Under the pieces are notes generated by a model. The model made no database searches. It had not been told where the DNA came from and saw nothing but the letters and a program-made list of their open reading frames with translations. 64,000 nucleotides of DNA from the NCBI GenBank assembly GCA_922989275.2, contig OV277864.1, forward strand, positions 5,084,001 through 5,148,000, written 5' to 3'. How positions within the stretch are numbered: the first letter of the stretch is position 1; every line of letters begins with the position of its first letter. The position numbers and the translations under genes are program-made. The DNA comes from Gari tellinella (lineage: Eukaryota; Mollusca; Bivalvia; Cardiida; Psammobiidae). Shown here piece by piece: positions 30,942 through 42,977 of the stretch.

Positions 30942-33714
30942 GTAGTTACGGTGGGTATAGATAAGAGTGTGTCAGTCTGTTTGTTGTAATTTTTGTGCGA
31001 GTATCTGTGAGTGTGTATGTGTGTTCGTATATTTAATAGATTTGTGTATGTGTATGTGCGTGTGCCCAACTGCCTTGTAAATTCCCCCAAGTGTTAGTTA
31101 TTCGAACAGAGTATAATAAATCATTCACTCATAACCAGTTAGAAATGTATGCCTAGTAAAACAGCTTGGCATTTGAAATTCTAATAACTTGAATTTATTT
31201 AGAGCTATATGTCATCTACGGTTCGTTTTATGATACATAACTATACTGATTACAATATCAAATGTCTTCAATACATTTGACGGTGAATAATAAACGTCTT
31301 TTTGTTGACTCTTATGATCGGAGGGCTTCAAAAGGAGCCTTCTGTCAGAATCGGGATGTTTTTCGCCCTTTCAAAGATTGTCGAAAGATACTCTTAAAAT
31401 CGTAATGAACTGGCCGTTTTTACGTCGAGCCAGGTTTATACGAATCATTGTTCTGTCATACATTTTATCTACGATAAAGCTGTAAAAATAGCCCCGTAAG
31501 ATTCGGTTTACCTTTTAACGATCATTTTGTTAAGAAGAATCTTGAACTACATTTTAACGATTTTATGATGTATATAGATGTTTTTACTAAAAGAAAACAT
31601 ACAAATGTAGGGTCACCTTAACGTTAAACAAGATATGATAATATCACTTTAAATCCCTTCCGAAATGTATATTTTTCATAATACAGTCAATTATGCTTTG
31701 TTTTATGAAAGGTGATTCAACTGAATATATTGGTAAATATGTTCAATATTTAACTATGGTTTATATGTGATGTTAGTAAAATGGTAAGCATACAGAAAAG
31801 AATACATCATTCTAACTGAGCAAAAACGAAAGGCAAATTTAATTAAATGAAGAAAATAACAATGATTTAAGGAAAGAAGATTTATTAAAATATGGGCAAC
31901 ATGATGTCTGATTTGGCTCTAAATAGTTTGTAAAGGCCTTTATAGGATTATATACGACGTATTCCATATAGAAACAGAGTTCACAATGGGGTACACTGTT
32001 CCGGGAGAATAACACTTATTGACAAGGATAATGTCTTATCCATTGTACATGATCTATCATTTAACTCGTCTAACCAAGTGTTGGTATAATAGCCTAAACA
32101 ACATGGGTACAAAAATATCACTACCCTCATACTTGTAATTCGACCGAGATTACTAGAAAGGTTAATTGTACAACCAATCAAAAAATAAACTTTGTACGCT
32201 TAAGAAAACACAGAATACCTTTGCAAACTGTTTGGATACAGACAAAACTCCGAAATGTTCAACCTGCCACCGAGATCCAAACTATTTTCATTACGATAAT
32301 TATTATTTTAAAAAGGTGCATGTTAGAATTGTCTTATCTTGGAACAGAAGCAGAAAACAATAATAATTATTGTAGATGACAATATTACATAGCATTCAAC
32401 GAGTTAAAGCAATGCTGACACACCAGACGATGCCTGAACATGTTGTATGGAATCTGTATTATGCGACCATTAAAAATAACACATTTTTCCGTTTGATGTA
32501 CAAGTTGTTGCTCAATGCAGAGCTTTCTGCATTATTTCTATCAAACAATTAAGAGTCTCCAATATGTCAATGCACATTCTCTTCCTCGTTTTAAGGTCGC
32601 TTAATACAAGTGTGACAGTACGGGTTTTGTACTTGATGTCATACATAATATTCGTGTAATTTGTCAGAAGTATTTAAATGTTTCTTGAAACCAACTGTCA
32701 AATTAGGGGAAACAGTTATTGATAATCGCATTAGTCAAGAGATGATCTAATACACACAACAAAGACGCTACGTAACAGGTCATTGTGAAAGAATCGGTAT
32801 AAACCTCGTCCTTTTCTTCAAATATATTGTATACTTTATCGGGCCGTTTTACAGTATACTGATGCAACCGGGTGTTAACGAAACATACACGTTTAGGCAC
32901 GGAACGGAACCGGGTTATTTTTTTACCACATTGCCTTAAAATAGTGCAACGCCACACAAGTGATGATAAACCTACAAACTATTACAGTCCACCAAAGCGA
33001 GTTGATATTCGTCCATAATTGTTATATGCATGAGTATAAGAGCGATTTGGAATTCACATACATTCATAGAAACCATGTTTTGCGCCAAATGTAACTGGCC
33101 TTTCTTATAACAAAACACATCCGCTCAGACCAGGGTCGCCTGGTTCGCAATCACGTACTTTACCACATCGCTATTAAACCGCTATTTTGCATAAAGACTG
33201 CACAAAGTATGATACACTTAAACTATTAAACATTCTCCATGAAAATTAATTTGAGCTGGCTCTTTAAAAACAGCACCGGCTCAATATTTTTAGTATTGCT
33301 ATCATAAGTATGGAACTAATGAATACTTTTTGTCATTATTTTATTCAGCAATATTATGTACTAGCTAACGTACAACGGGGTCACTATTTTGACTCAAAAT
33401 AAACGTATGTTAACTTCCAACTGTTTGAGACTCAGATAAAAATTAGCCAGCCATGTTTTTTAAAATATTTCCCATTTTCTAGATTTTATTATATTGTATT
33501 TGCGTACAGTTTCATTTATTATCATTTTTACAGGAAATAAGGTATTATCCACTGTAATTATAAAAGCCATTAACATTAATGTGTATCTTCTTGATAGTAA
33601 GCGCTAACTTTTGTTTAATAAGTTGGTAACTGTTTATCAAAATGTTTACGTTATACATATATTTCACCAAGTTTCGAACCCAAATGGTAGAGTGGAAAAA
33701 ACGTTAATATTTCC
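30942..33714. other. Non-coding, matched in unit II
   Basis: Matches 61,005-63,764. From 32,126 onward the match is near-identical. Open frames at 32,166-32,363 and 32,703-32,957 are the same in both copies only because the DNA is near-identical; no motif supports them as genes. 30,990-31,060 is TG-rich. Confidence 0.5.
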
Positions 33715-34165
33715 TACAGTGGAGAATCTGTTATTCTTTCCCAATAAACGCGTTTACGCTAAAACTATTATTTGCAGTGCAAACAGTTTGGAGCCAGATC
33801 AGACGCCGGGTAACCCAGCGTCTTATCAGGCTCAAAACTGTTTGCCACCAAGATAAATTATCAGAATTGTCCAAAGGTTATATTTTTCTACGTTTGCGTA
33901 CGTTTGCGTTTAAACGGGAAAGAATAACGTTTTCTCCACTGTAATAAACGCGTTTGTAGTATACCAAGTACTTTCTTTGCAAACCGCGTCGAGCCAGATA
34001 CGAAAACGGGTAACCCGACATCTGATTAGAATAAAGACGGTTTATCCTATAATCAAAAAAACTTATAAGAATGTTAAACACACATGCAAACCGCATTTTC
34101 TACACTTTTTCAGTTTATTGCATTGTGTTGGTTTTTAGTTTTGTTTAAACGTATTGACTCCAACA
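33686..34165 (-). mobile_element. MITE family A, decayed host of a nested family A copy
   Basis: GGTAGAGTGGAAAAAACG at left; after the nested copy it continues ATAAACGCGTTTGTAG, CGAGCCAGATACGAAAACGG, GTTTTGTTTAAACG. Reverse orientation. Confidence 0.6.
33715..33943 (-). mobile_element. MITE family A nested in another family A
   Basis: TA-flanked (33,715-33,716; 33,942-33,943). Core has one arm altered (CCCAGCGTCTTATCAGG). The copy at 63,765 is near-identical, with 6 more bases near the middle. Confidence 0.85.
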
Positions 34166-34231
34166 TTCAAACAATACAACATATACGCATGCTCATACTA
34201 ACCCTTTCATGATCAAATAAGTAGGGAGATA

Positions 34232-34442
34232 TTACCCCTTAGCCGCTTTTTGTCTTCTGCTTCAGTATTGTTGTCTGCAAGACACGTTTAAAGTTATATT
34301 TAGAGTTGTATGGATTAATAAATATCCATAAGAGTGTCAAACAGTATGGGTTCGGATCCGACGCCTCGTAACGTGGCGTCTGATCAGGACCCAACCTGTT
34401 TGCAAACGCACTTTAGGGCGTCATTTAGAGTGAAGTGGGTAA
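34232..34442 (+). mobile_element. MITE family D copy
   Basis: TTACCCCTTAGCCGC at left, GAGTGAAGTGGGTAA at right; interior TCTTCTGCTTCAGTATTG; core 1 with GGGTTCGGATCCGACGCC. No unit II counterpart lies inside the window. Confidence 0.7.
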
Positions 34443-35213
34443 ATCAACACTCAACCATAACATGAATAGTGTCAATACAAACCAAAAAGCTGAACACAGT
34501 ATTAAGGAAGACGATACAATGGTGGTAAAGAAAATTAAGCTGAAGAAAATGTTTGGCAACGAAAGGATTAACACTGTATTCTATGTTTATTTTTAGGACG
34601 CCGCTACCTATCCGCCACAAAAAGACCTCAAGTGTGGAGTTTGATACGGGTAGCTTAAGGCATAATAAAAGTAAGTCGATAATCTCCTGTAAGTCACCCA
34701 TCACCGTTCTTGAGCACAATTAAGATAATGAAATTTCAAACCTCATTGCATTAACACACGGCTTGGAAACAGTTGCCGTATGTGTATGTGCTTTCTGTTA
34801 AATCCAACCATTGGCTTTCCATAACCAACCATGCTGTTTAATTATACTTTATTAAGTCCGATATTTATCCAGCCTTTATACAAATGGTTTTTAATAATTA
34901 TTCTCCTTAGTATAAGCCAGTTATGTTTTCATTATTAATATATTCTGCCCATAACACTAGCTTCAGTTAAAGGGAGTCTGCAATTCAACGTCGATGTACT
35001 TTTAATTGGATCATAAATAGATGACCAGAGTGAGTGCTGGACGTAACCCTTTTAATGCCAAATGTATCCATGTGTGTGAACACTTTTGCTAACAAAATTA
35101 CTTTCCTAAAATTTGACGTCTGTAATGGTACTCCAAAATCAAAATATTGATTTTTATTGATATAAGAGTAAGATTTTAGCCTTTCCATACGACCCGTTAC
35201 GTAATTGATTGTA
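34443..35213. other. No recognisable gene or repeat
   Basis: AT-rich; nothing recognised. If the duplication is tandem, the copy of this stretch lies beyond base 64,000. Confidence 0.4.
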
Positions 35214-35352
35214 TGTAAGACAGGTTACGGCTTAAAGCAAAGAGACAGTAAAACAGAAAGCTCTTTAAGGAGGTTTCTGTTTTACTGTCACTTTTCTTCA
35301 AGCAGTCACTTGTCGTAAACACCTAGTGATCGTAAAAAGCGATTTTACTGTA
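35214..35352. mobile_element. MITE family B, left-truncated copy
   Basis: Starts GTAAGACAGGTTACGG; good core 2 (GCTTAAAGCAAAGAGACAG ... CACTTTTCTTCAAGC); right end GCGATTTTACTGTA. Confidence 0.7.
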
Positions 35353-37015
35353 TATCTATTGGATACGTTTGAATGGTGTCCTTTTTGTTTTAACCCTGTT
35401 TCTGGCATTGACGAATACAGGATCTTGATCCCAATCGGCCTTAACCTTTTACCGCTATTTTGGTGTCTAGGTCAATATTGTTGTCTGCAAAGATCGTTTC
35501 AAATCGCAGCCCTTTTACTATCATATTTATTTGTTGTTTCATGTTTAGTTCAATTATTTCGAAAAGTCGAACTATTGTCGTCACCCTTGTGTCGTTTTTT
35601 ATGGATTTTATTTTCATTTTTGTAAGACAAAATATCTCAATTACTGTTATAGGAAACCGTCTGAAACTTATGAGCTATATACCTAGCTGTTTTAGATTTT
35701 TAAAAAGAAAAACAACGACGAATGTACGACGCCAAACAAAGGACTCACGGCGATCACAATAGCTGACGTCGTGCCAGGTGAGCTAAAAAGCCGTATAACT
35801 ATCAGCGCCAGCAGGGCTTTGATTTTCAAATATTGTTTGTTTATTTTAAAGGCATGAACTTCGAGTATTATCGAATATTGCTTATTAATATTAATCTGTT
35901 TGGTTAATAAATGTTTGAAATAGTAACCTTGTCAAAGGGCAAATAATTCAAATAGATATATTTTAGATTTTGAAATAATAAGTCAAATAACAGAAAAATT
36001 AAACAAGAGTCACCGATTGATAATCTTTTACAATATTACCCTACTCTTAGGGCAAACGAATAACACATGGCTGTCAATATACTATTTAATATTACCGACT
36101 TACGCACTCGCATATTCCCTTCAACGACATCTCGGCCAAGTTCTAGCGTTGACATTATTAAACTCCTAGCTCCCTGACGGCCATATGTTACTTATATAAT
36201 ATTTACTGAATCAGATATAACTTATAACTTATATTTCAAATTGTTTGCAAAAATCAAATCTGGCAAAAATCGATTTTTAAGATAGATAGTTTACGATAAC
36301 ATTGTTTTTAATCCGTTATTACATGTATTGTGTATCTAAGCGATTGAGGCAACTTGTGGTTTTAAAAATGGGGCCGAGTTTATCCATCCTTAAAAAACAA
36401 TTATTTATATTGCGTTTCTTCAACTTGAACTAAGATGCATAGCTCGCTATGATTTAAAGGCCAAAACCGTTACACAGCAGATCAGTCAATCTCAAACAAT
36501 GACAGTACAATTGTTAGATAATATGTTACCTAGACACATCGATCATATATAAACTGAATATCTCCTGCAATATTGAAATACACATTCCGATGACAAAACG
36601 TTGGCTGTCAACGACATGATAATGTAGTTGTCTTCAGGGTGAGTGATTACAAATTTGCAACGCTAATATTTAAACTTGAATTCTCGAATTATCGGTAAGT
36701 GGCGAGTTCTTCGTTTGTGTGCCTCATATATGTACACACTTGTATTTATATATGAAATAACAGCCATCAACTATGATATGTGACTGGTTTATTTAAACTT
36801 ATATCCTACTTTGGTCGTACATCTTACGCTTTTGTAGACTCAGATAATACGATTCCTTCAGGATCTGCTCTCTTTTCTAATAGGATCTGTATGATTCTGT
36901 TCTTTTTACTGGAAGAACGTTTCCTAATTTCACGACGTTCAATTGTTTATATTAATATTCTGTAGAAAAAGGGTAATAGTTCACTTCAAAGGAAGAACCT
37001 GCTTAGAAAAAGTCG
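35353..37015. other. No recognisable gene; family D-like left end at 35,442
   Basis: TTAACCTTTTACCGCTATT and AATATTGTTGTCTGCAAAG (35,442-35,500) resemble a family D left half with no core. Open frames at 35,326-35,762 are hydrophobic by composition but match no family I know. Confidence 0.4.
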
Positions 37016-37186
37016 TACAGTAAAAAACCTCCCTATTACGGCCATTACAACGAAGGCTACATGGTTGTATAAAAACCGGTGACAGCTTAGAGCAAGTGAC
37101 AGTACAGAAGGAAACTCCCGAATGAGCTTTCTGTTTTACTGTCACATTGCTTAATTGTCTAACTGTTTTGCGTCTGCATAACTGTA
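37016..37186. mobile_element. MITE family B copy
   Basis: TACAGTAAAAAACCTCCC, core 2 (GACAGCTTAGAGCAAGTG ... TCACATTGCTTAATTG), ending at about AACTGTA. Confidence 0.7.
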
Positions 37187-37208
37187 GCGAAAGGCAATTC
37201 GTTTACGC

Positions 37209-37582
37209 TACAGTGTTTCTTGTTTACAACGACACCAAACGGGAGACACAGATTGTGTGTGTTGTTCGGAGGGAATCTTTATACAGAGGGAAAATTAAGA
37301 TTTGGCTTAAATTGCAAACAGCTTGAATCCCGATCAGACGCCGCGTAACGCGGCGCTTGATTTGCATTCAAGCTGTTTGTGTCACTCGTCATTAATCTAA
37401 TGTCTGTCAAAATTTCCATTATGCCACTTTGAGAAAAAACAGCAGACGACAATTTTAAGTAGACGATATTGCAGCAGTAAAAGCGTTAGACATAATTATC
37501 CCGCCGCTAGGGAATTACGGCAAGGGTCGTTTTAAGTAGGGGGTCGTTGTTGGGAGGGCCGTTGTAGGGAGGGAACACTGTA
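37209..37582 (+). mobile_element. MITE family C, full-length copy
   Basis: TACAGTGTTTCTTG to GGGAGGGAACACTGTA. Core 1 nearly complete (GAATCCCGATCAGACGCCGC, with CGCTTGATTTGC on the right arm). All family blocks are present in order, including GCAGCAGTAAAAGCGTTAGAC. Confidence 0.85.
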
Positions 37583-38089
37583 TTAACTGAATGCTATAAA
37601 TCAATGTACTATTTTGATAATATGGAATAATTTAACAATATATAGATGAGCTTAAATCATTCCGAGCTTCTAAATTTTAATTAAGAACTATTGAATGTGT
37701 GTTTATTTGTACACTTTAAGAACAACCCATGACAGAGATTACCACAGCTTATGAACATCACTTCTACAAGCCATCACATGCACATTTAAGATTAAATGAA
37801 GGAATTCGTTGGTCATTATTTATTGATAATTTATTTGTTCATTAAGGAAATGTAATTTCCGGACATGTTATCCAATACTCGCAGGCTATTAGAAAACAAA
37901 ACAAGCCGATGGCGGTTGAAGTATCTGAACCGTTGGCACGCTAATCTTCACCGAAGAGGAATGTGCACACATTTTGGCTCGTGATCTAACGAAGAGCATT
38001 GTGAGGACTAACCAGGCTACTATGTGGCATTTGAAATTCGGTTTCAGCATTTAGAATGACACTTTAGCTTAATTCGAAATTATGCAAAA
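37583..38089. other. No recognisable gene or repeat
   Basis: AT-rich; nothing recognised. Confidence 0.4.
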
Positions 38090-38537
38090 TACAGTGCTCC
38101 CTCACAACATAAGCCCTCCCACAACGATTCTCTCTCTACAACGATGATTGTCGTTGTTTCACAAACACCACAGTAATATTTAATGCTTCCACTGCTGCAG
38201 TTTCGTCTGCTTAAAGTTGTCTGTTTTGTTGTTGTTGTTGTTGTTGTTGTTTGTTTGTATTTTTGTTTTGTTTGTTGTTGGGTTTTTTTTGTGGTTTTTT
38301 TTTTGGGGGGGGGGGGGGGGGTTATTCTCAAACTTACTGAATGGACATTCTGAAACAGAAATATTGTGACGAGTGACAAGCAGTTTGAATTCAGATCGAA
38401 TACAGCGTACCACGGTGTCTGATCAGGAGTCAAGCTGTTTGCAAACGTAAGCCATTTTTCCTTCCTATAACAACTCCCTACGAACAACGCATAAAATGTG
38501 TTTCCCATGTTGGTATTGGTGTAGTGAGGGAGCACTT
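38090..38537 (-). mobile_element. MITE family C with an internal simple-repeat expansion
   Basis: TACAGTGCTCCCTC to GAGGGAGCACTT, decayed core. Positions 38,221-38,322 hold (GTT)n, T-runs and a run of 18 G at 38,305-38,322 in place of the usual TGTTTTTCTCAAAG segment. Confidence 0.75.
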
Positions 38538-38788
38538 GCAGGAGATGAAATCATATCCGGCAAAGTTTTCAGATAGCATTGCAAGCTTCCTAAATCATGT
38601 CAATCACACTTTCAACTCTTCACGTATTTGTATTAGGAAATGAAATCTCAAAAACCTATTATTCTTACAAACGTATCGAAAAGCAAATGCATCAAATTTT
38701 CAAGAGATGATTATCCACGAAACCATGTATATGATTGATTTACATTGCGATGTCGGCAACTTTCTTTGTTTTACATAATTCAAGTTTA

Positions 38789-38990
38789 TATAGTAAAACC
38801 TCTTTATTATGACCGCTAAAACTAATGCTAATTGGTTATATTAGAGACAGCTTAAAGCAAGGTGACAGTGAAACAGAAAGCTTCTAAAAAAGCTTTCAGT
38901 TTCACTGCCATCTTGCTTTAAGCAGTCACCTGCCTTAAACACCCACTAATTAACCAAATATTGTGGTCGAAATAGAGAGGTTGTACTGTA
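38789..38990. mobile_element. MITE family B, best-preserved copy
   Basis: TATAGTAAAACCTCTTTATT to GAAATAGAGAGGTTGTACTGTA (right end shown as its last bases), with a near-perfect core 2 palindrome from AGCTTAAAGCAAGGTGACAG to CATCTTGCTTTAAGCAG. TIRs pair over about 25 bases. Confidence 0.85.
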
Positions 38991-39049
38991 AAACGAAGCC
39001 TTTGGTTATAGAAAATTATCAAAGATGATTTCTACTCGTAACACATGTG

Positions 39050-39355
39050 TACAGTACTCCTTCTCTACAACCATACCAAATGGGAGACACAGATTGTGTA
39101 TTTTGTTTTGAGGCAGTGGTCATAGGAAGGGAAATGGCCTACCTTTGCAAACGGTTTGACTTCTGTTTGACAAACATTCTGCAAGTGTAAATACTTACTA
39201 TTAATGCAGCTAAATATATATGTTTCTAAAGCCAGTGAAATAAAACTGTATGCAAGTGTAAGTCAAGTCTTAATAACTCCCCATAACTAATACCACCAAA
39301 CAACACACACAATCTATATAGCCCACTCGATGTCGTTGTATAGAGGGAGCACTGC
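39050..39355. mobile_element. MITE family C, symmetrical (foldback) variant
   Basis: Both ends are the same family C terminus in opposite orientation: TACAGTACTCCTTCTC, AATGGGAGACACAGATTG at left, and CACACAATCTATATAGCCC, GAGGGAGCACTG at right. A core 1 remnant (GCAAACGGTTTGAC) and GTGTAAG blocks lie between. Confidence 0.65.
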
Positions 39356-40289
39356 AGTTACTGAGAGAGGATGAGAAAACAATATTACGAAAACCTAACA
39401 ATGGTGAGTGTCATTTTCTTACTTTAAATCTTACTTTACATTTATAACTAATATAGAGAAATAACAAACTTACAATGTTATGAAAATGTTCATAGATATT
39501 TGTGATGCAAAAATGCAGAATTTACATCAAGTTACACCTCAATGTTCCTTTTATATCTAACAGGTAGCTAAGCTATAATTATCTGTATAGGACCACAGAC
39601 GTTTTTAGTTTTTTTGCTGGGTATGCTAACAGTATTAGTTTACGGAAAACTGCTAAAATGAAATCACTTAAATGCACCCGCATTCCACAGCAGACGTATA
39701 ATATGATAACCTTTCAACTGCTATAGACATCTAAGTTAGACTTTGCAAACAGTTCGGATGCAGAATGCAGATCATTGGAAGGGACGACAGTTCAGGATCC
39801 AAATTATTTGGCATTCGTATAGATATGCTTGAGGTCAAACGTCTTGCAATCTTAAATTTAAAAGGAAAAAATGTAGAGAATAGTATTAAAGCAGACGATA
39901 TCATGCCGCTGAAAGGTATAATGTCTAAATTTGGAGAGAAAAAAAGAAAATGTTTAACCGATACTCTGCAATGTCGGAATAGAATTTGTGGCTAGGTTCC
40001 CTTTTTACAGAACATATATATTACCCAAAATGGTCGTGTAGCAGGCAATTACATTATAGTGTAATTTAAATATTTAAACAGTGAACAATGAAGTCACGAT
40101 TGTATATTTAAACGCCATTTTCGATACTTGATAATAAAGTATATATTGAAAAGAAGGAAACAATGTTTCCTAAAATGAGGTTACATTTTTTTATTTCTTT
40201 AATTATGTAAATATGATCATTGAAGTTAATTAAATTAAATAAAATACCTGTGGAATTATCTGATTCCCTACCAATTACATAACCTAATT
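39356..40289. other. No recognisable gene; core-like remnant at 39,750-39,810
   Basis: GCAAACAGTTCGGATGCAG and CAGGATCCAAATTATTTGG are isolated arms of core 1. Otherwise nothing is recognised. If the duplication is tandem, this is the end of unit I. Confidence 0.4.
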
Positions 40290-40811
40290 TGACGTGGTCC
40301 GAGGCATATTTCAAAACAGTTGCATTGCATTTGCGCAATAGTTTCGTTTAAACGGAAATTAATAACTAATTTTCTATATGCAATAGTTATCGAGTGGCTT
40401 ATGTACGGTAACTCTACATAATTATAAAACTTTTGAGTAAAACATAGATTCTAACATCAAATAAATTTATTATGCATATTAACAACACTGGCTTTGTGAC
40501 TTTACATAGTACTCTTCTTTAATTACATGCACTTATGTTGATACTTTACTAAATAGAGAATATGTGCCAGTATGGATTACAAAATTTAACTCGCATATAT
40601 TTCTGATTAAAGTGTGTTTACATGTACTACTATTTTAAAAAATGCCTTACAAATGTATATATCGTCGCTATTGTGTGAACACCGTACCAGAAGCAAGTGA
40701 CATTATGATGAATGTCCTATGCTGTTATCTAAATGCTTAAGTCATTATCATAGCGATAATAATTCATAAGCAATCGTGGGGACTGTTATGGCATCCTCCA
40801 ATCAAAACACA

Positions 40812-41019
40812 TACAGTGGAAAATATTTTATTCGTTCCCGTTTTAACAAAGCTATGCAATAATTGATATCCTCTTGATAATGTTAGCTATGTATTTTAAA
40901 CAGAACGGAACACAGTTTTGAGTATTGTCGTCTGATTCGGGACCGTATTGTTTTCAAAGGACATATTTGTGTTCAAATCAACGCGTTTATGTGGAAAGAA
41001 TAAAATGTTAACCACTGTA
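40812..41019 (+). mobile_element. MITE family A, decayed (copy of 13,797)
   Basis: TA-flanked, CAGTGGAAAATATTTTATTC to AATGTTAACCACTG; the core is lost in the same way as in unit I. Confidence 0.7.
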
Positions 41020-41159
41020 TGCTATTATTACAATAAACGCAAAAATGTGTTGCAAGTATACAGAATGTGTTTAAGCCATAAATATTCTGCATAGTCTTTC
41101 CTATGAAGGAGAGAACACAGCCTATGTTGTTTGGATCACAAATATCACATTTGATTTTA

Positions 41160-41520
41160 TACAGTGCTCCCTCCCGACAATGACCCTCCTAACAATGATT
41201 CCTCCTAACAACAACGCTCTCCACTCTTCCCAAAAGCAAGACAATTATGTCCACAAATTCACGGTTGCAATGTCGTCTGCTTAAAATTGGCGTCTGTTGT
41301 TTTTCTCAAAGTTACATTATAGACAGTTTGACAGATAAAAACTTGAGGAGTTGCCAACAGTTTGAATGCAGATCAGACGCCGTGTGACGCGGTGTCTGAT
41401 CTTGATTCAAGTTGTTTTCAAATGTAAGCCGATGTCCCTCCCTATAACGACTCACTCCGAACAGCGCACATATTTTATTATTTCTCCCATGGGATGTCGA
41501 TGTAGAGAGGGAGCGCTGTA
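41160..41520 (-). mobile_element. MITE family C (copy of 14,157)
   Basis: TACAGTGCTCCCTCCCG to GGAGCGCTGTA, with GAATGCAGATCAGACGCCG core. Retains the CGTCTGCTTAAAATTGGCG block that is partly missing in unit I. Confidence 0.8.
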
Positions 41521-41772
41521 AATGCTAAATGTAAAGTCAAGTGTATACAAGCAATTAACATATAGAGTATTGTTAACATAAATATAAGTACATATGGTGG
41601 AGAATAAGTTATTCCTTTTCCCAATAATCGCGTTTGTGCTAAAACATATAAACCCTTTGCAAACTATCACAAAGCCATCTTCCTGAAATCACTCCTCATC
41701 ATCATCTCATCTCATCATATGTCGGCTTTATTCAGTGTCACAGTGCTGTAAAACCCGACTCATTCAAACACA

Positions 41773-42023
41773 TACAGTGGAGAAAACGTTATTCTTTCCC
41801 GTTTAAACGCAAACGAAAGGCAAACGCAAAACACTAAAATGTGGAAAATAACAATTTTTTTGACATTTTTTCTATCTATTTATATCTGAGTGAAAAAACA
41901 GTTTGGAGCCTGATCAGACGCCGGGTTATCCGGCGTCTGATCGGGCTCCAACCTTTTGCAATGGATATAATAGTTTTAGCGTAAACGCGTTTATTGGGAA
42001 ATAATAACGTTTTCTCCACTGTA
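41773..42023 (+). mobile_element. MITE family A, full-length; unit I keeps only the right end
   Basis: CAGTGGAGAAAACGTTATTC to CGTTTTCTCCACTG, core GCCGGGTTATCCGGC. Unit I equivalent: 14,519-14,574. Confidence 0.85.
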
Positions 42024-42676
42024 TTTGCAAGCAATTGTGAGCAATATAGAAGTCCGTTTTATCCGTAGTCTAATCATGCTCGGAACTATCTAACAATCAG
42101 ATGAAAACAACATGATAAATTCAAAAAACATTATTTTATTCAAGAAAAGTATATTTCTTATATTTCTAAGTTTGTAATAAAATGTGTACTTTATAGCCTG
42201 AACATGGATTGTTTTGCGTTATCTTTACTGTTTTCCCCATTGTTTGTTTTTACTATTTCAGGCAGCAGTTGCTTAAAGACATTTCTCTCGGTCCTTTGAA
42301 TGACTACATGTACCCCAATAGTTCTCAATATGTGTGAAAGTAAATGCACACACACTCAAGGTGGGTTTCTTTTTCAACAAAACCACAACACATCACGAGA
42401 CGGGCCTCACATGAGACGCTTCACTGATTCTCTGCACAGATCGGTTTACAGTAGAAAGCACAACTCGCACAGGGCTGCATGTTTTTACCTGTCTAGGTGT
42501 TATTGCCGAAACTAGGCCAGGAAATGTATTTAAGTGATGATCAGAAAATAGACGAAACCTTCTATAGCATATTTCTGTTACAAATTCAGTCTCCACTCTT
42601 TCACCAACCACTAGCTATGGAGTAAGGGGTAGTGGTCTAATGTCTTTCAGCAGGACGTGGTAGTATCATGAGCAAA
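42024..42676. other. Non-coding, copy of 14,575-15,197
   Basis: Open frames differ between the two copies through indels; no gene is supported. Confidence 0.5.
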
Positions 42677-42831
42677 TACAGTGGAGAAGACGGTATTCTT
42701 TTCCGTTTAAACGCAAACGAAACGCAAACGCAAAGCAATAAAACGTAGAAAAAGACAACATTTCGACAAATTTGACTATCCATGTTAATCTGAGTGGCAA
42801 ACAGTTTGGGGCCTGATCAGACGCCGGGTTA
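42677..42831 (+). mobile_element. MITE family A, left half only
   Basis: Copy of 15,198-15,448 cut at the palindrome centre (CAGACGCCGGGTTA) and joined to ACTCGTATAGCG, which in unit I lies at 15,732. The junction shares GGTTA. Confidence 0.85.
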
Positions 42832-42977
42832 CTCGTATAGCGAACATGTAGACAATGCTAGAGATATACACAAAATGTGAATACCATTCTTACGTAGCGC
42901 TTTATACTTTTCGGGGCCACTAATACAGGAAACATTCTAATTGGATACCTTTACTTCAATTTTAGCATACTTTACAT

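Larger units (their letters stand above)
13076..33944 (+). repeat. Segmental duplication, unit I (matched part)
   Basis: Direct-order homology to 40,290-64,000. Anchor blocks: 13,076-15,825 with 40,290-42,927; 16,708-20,488 with 44,102-48,700; 22,663-25,370 with 48,915-55,163; 26,485-33,944 with 55,171-64,000. Start is set where GACGTGGTCCGAGGC first matches. The units differ by substitutions of a few percent and many element-sized indels. The match runs off the window at 64,000, so unit I probably extends to 40,289. Confidence 0.9.

Noticed and set aside
32703..32957. Open frame identical in both duplication units
   Set aside because: The surrounding non-coding DNA is equally identical, so the conservation carries no coding signal. 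No motif recognised.
38080..38535. Frame with runs of Pro, Lys, Thr and Asn
   Set aside because: Translation of G-runs, T-runs and (GTT)n inside a family C MITE.
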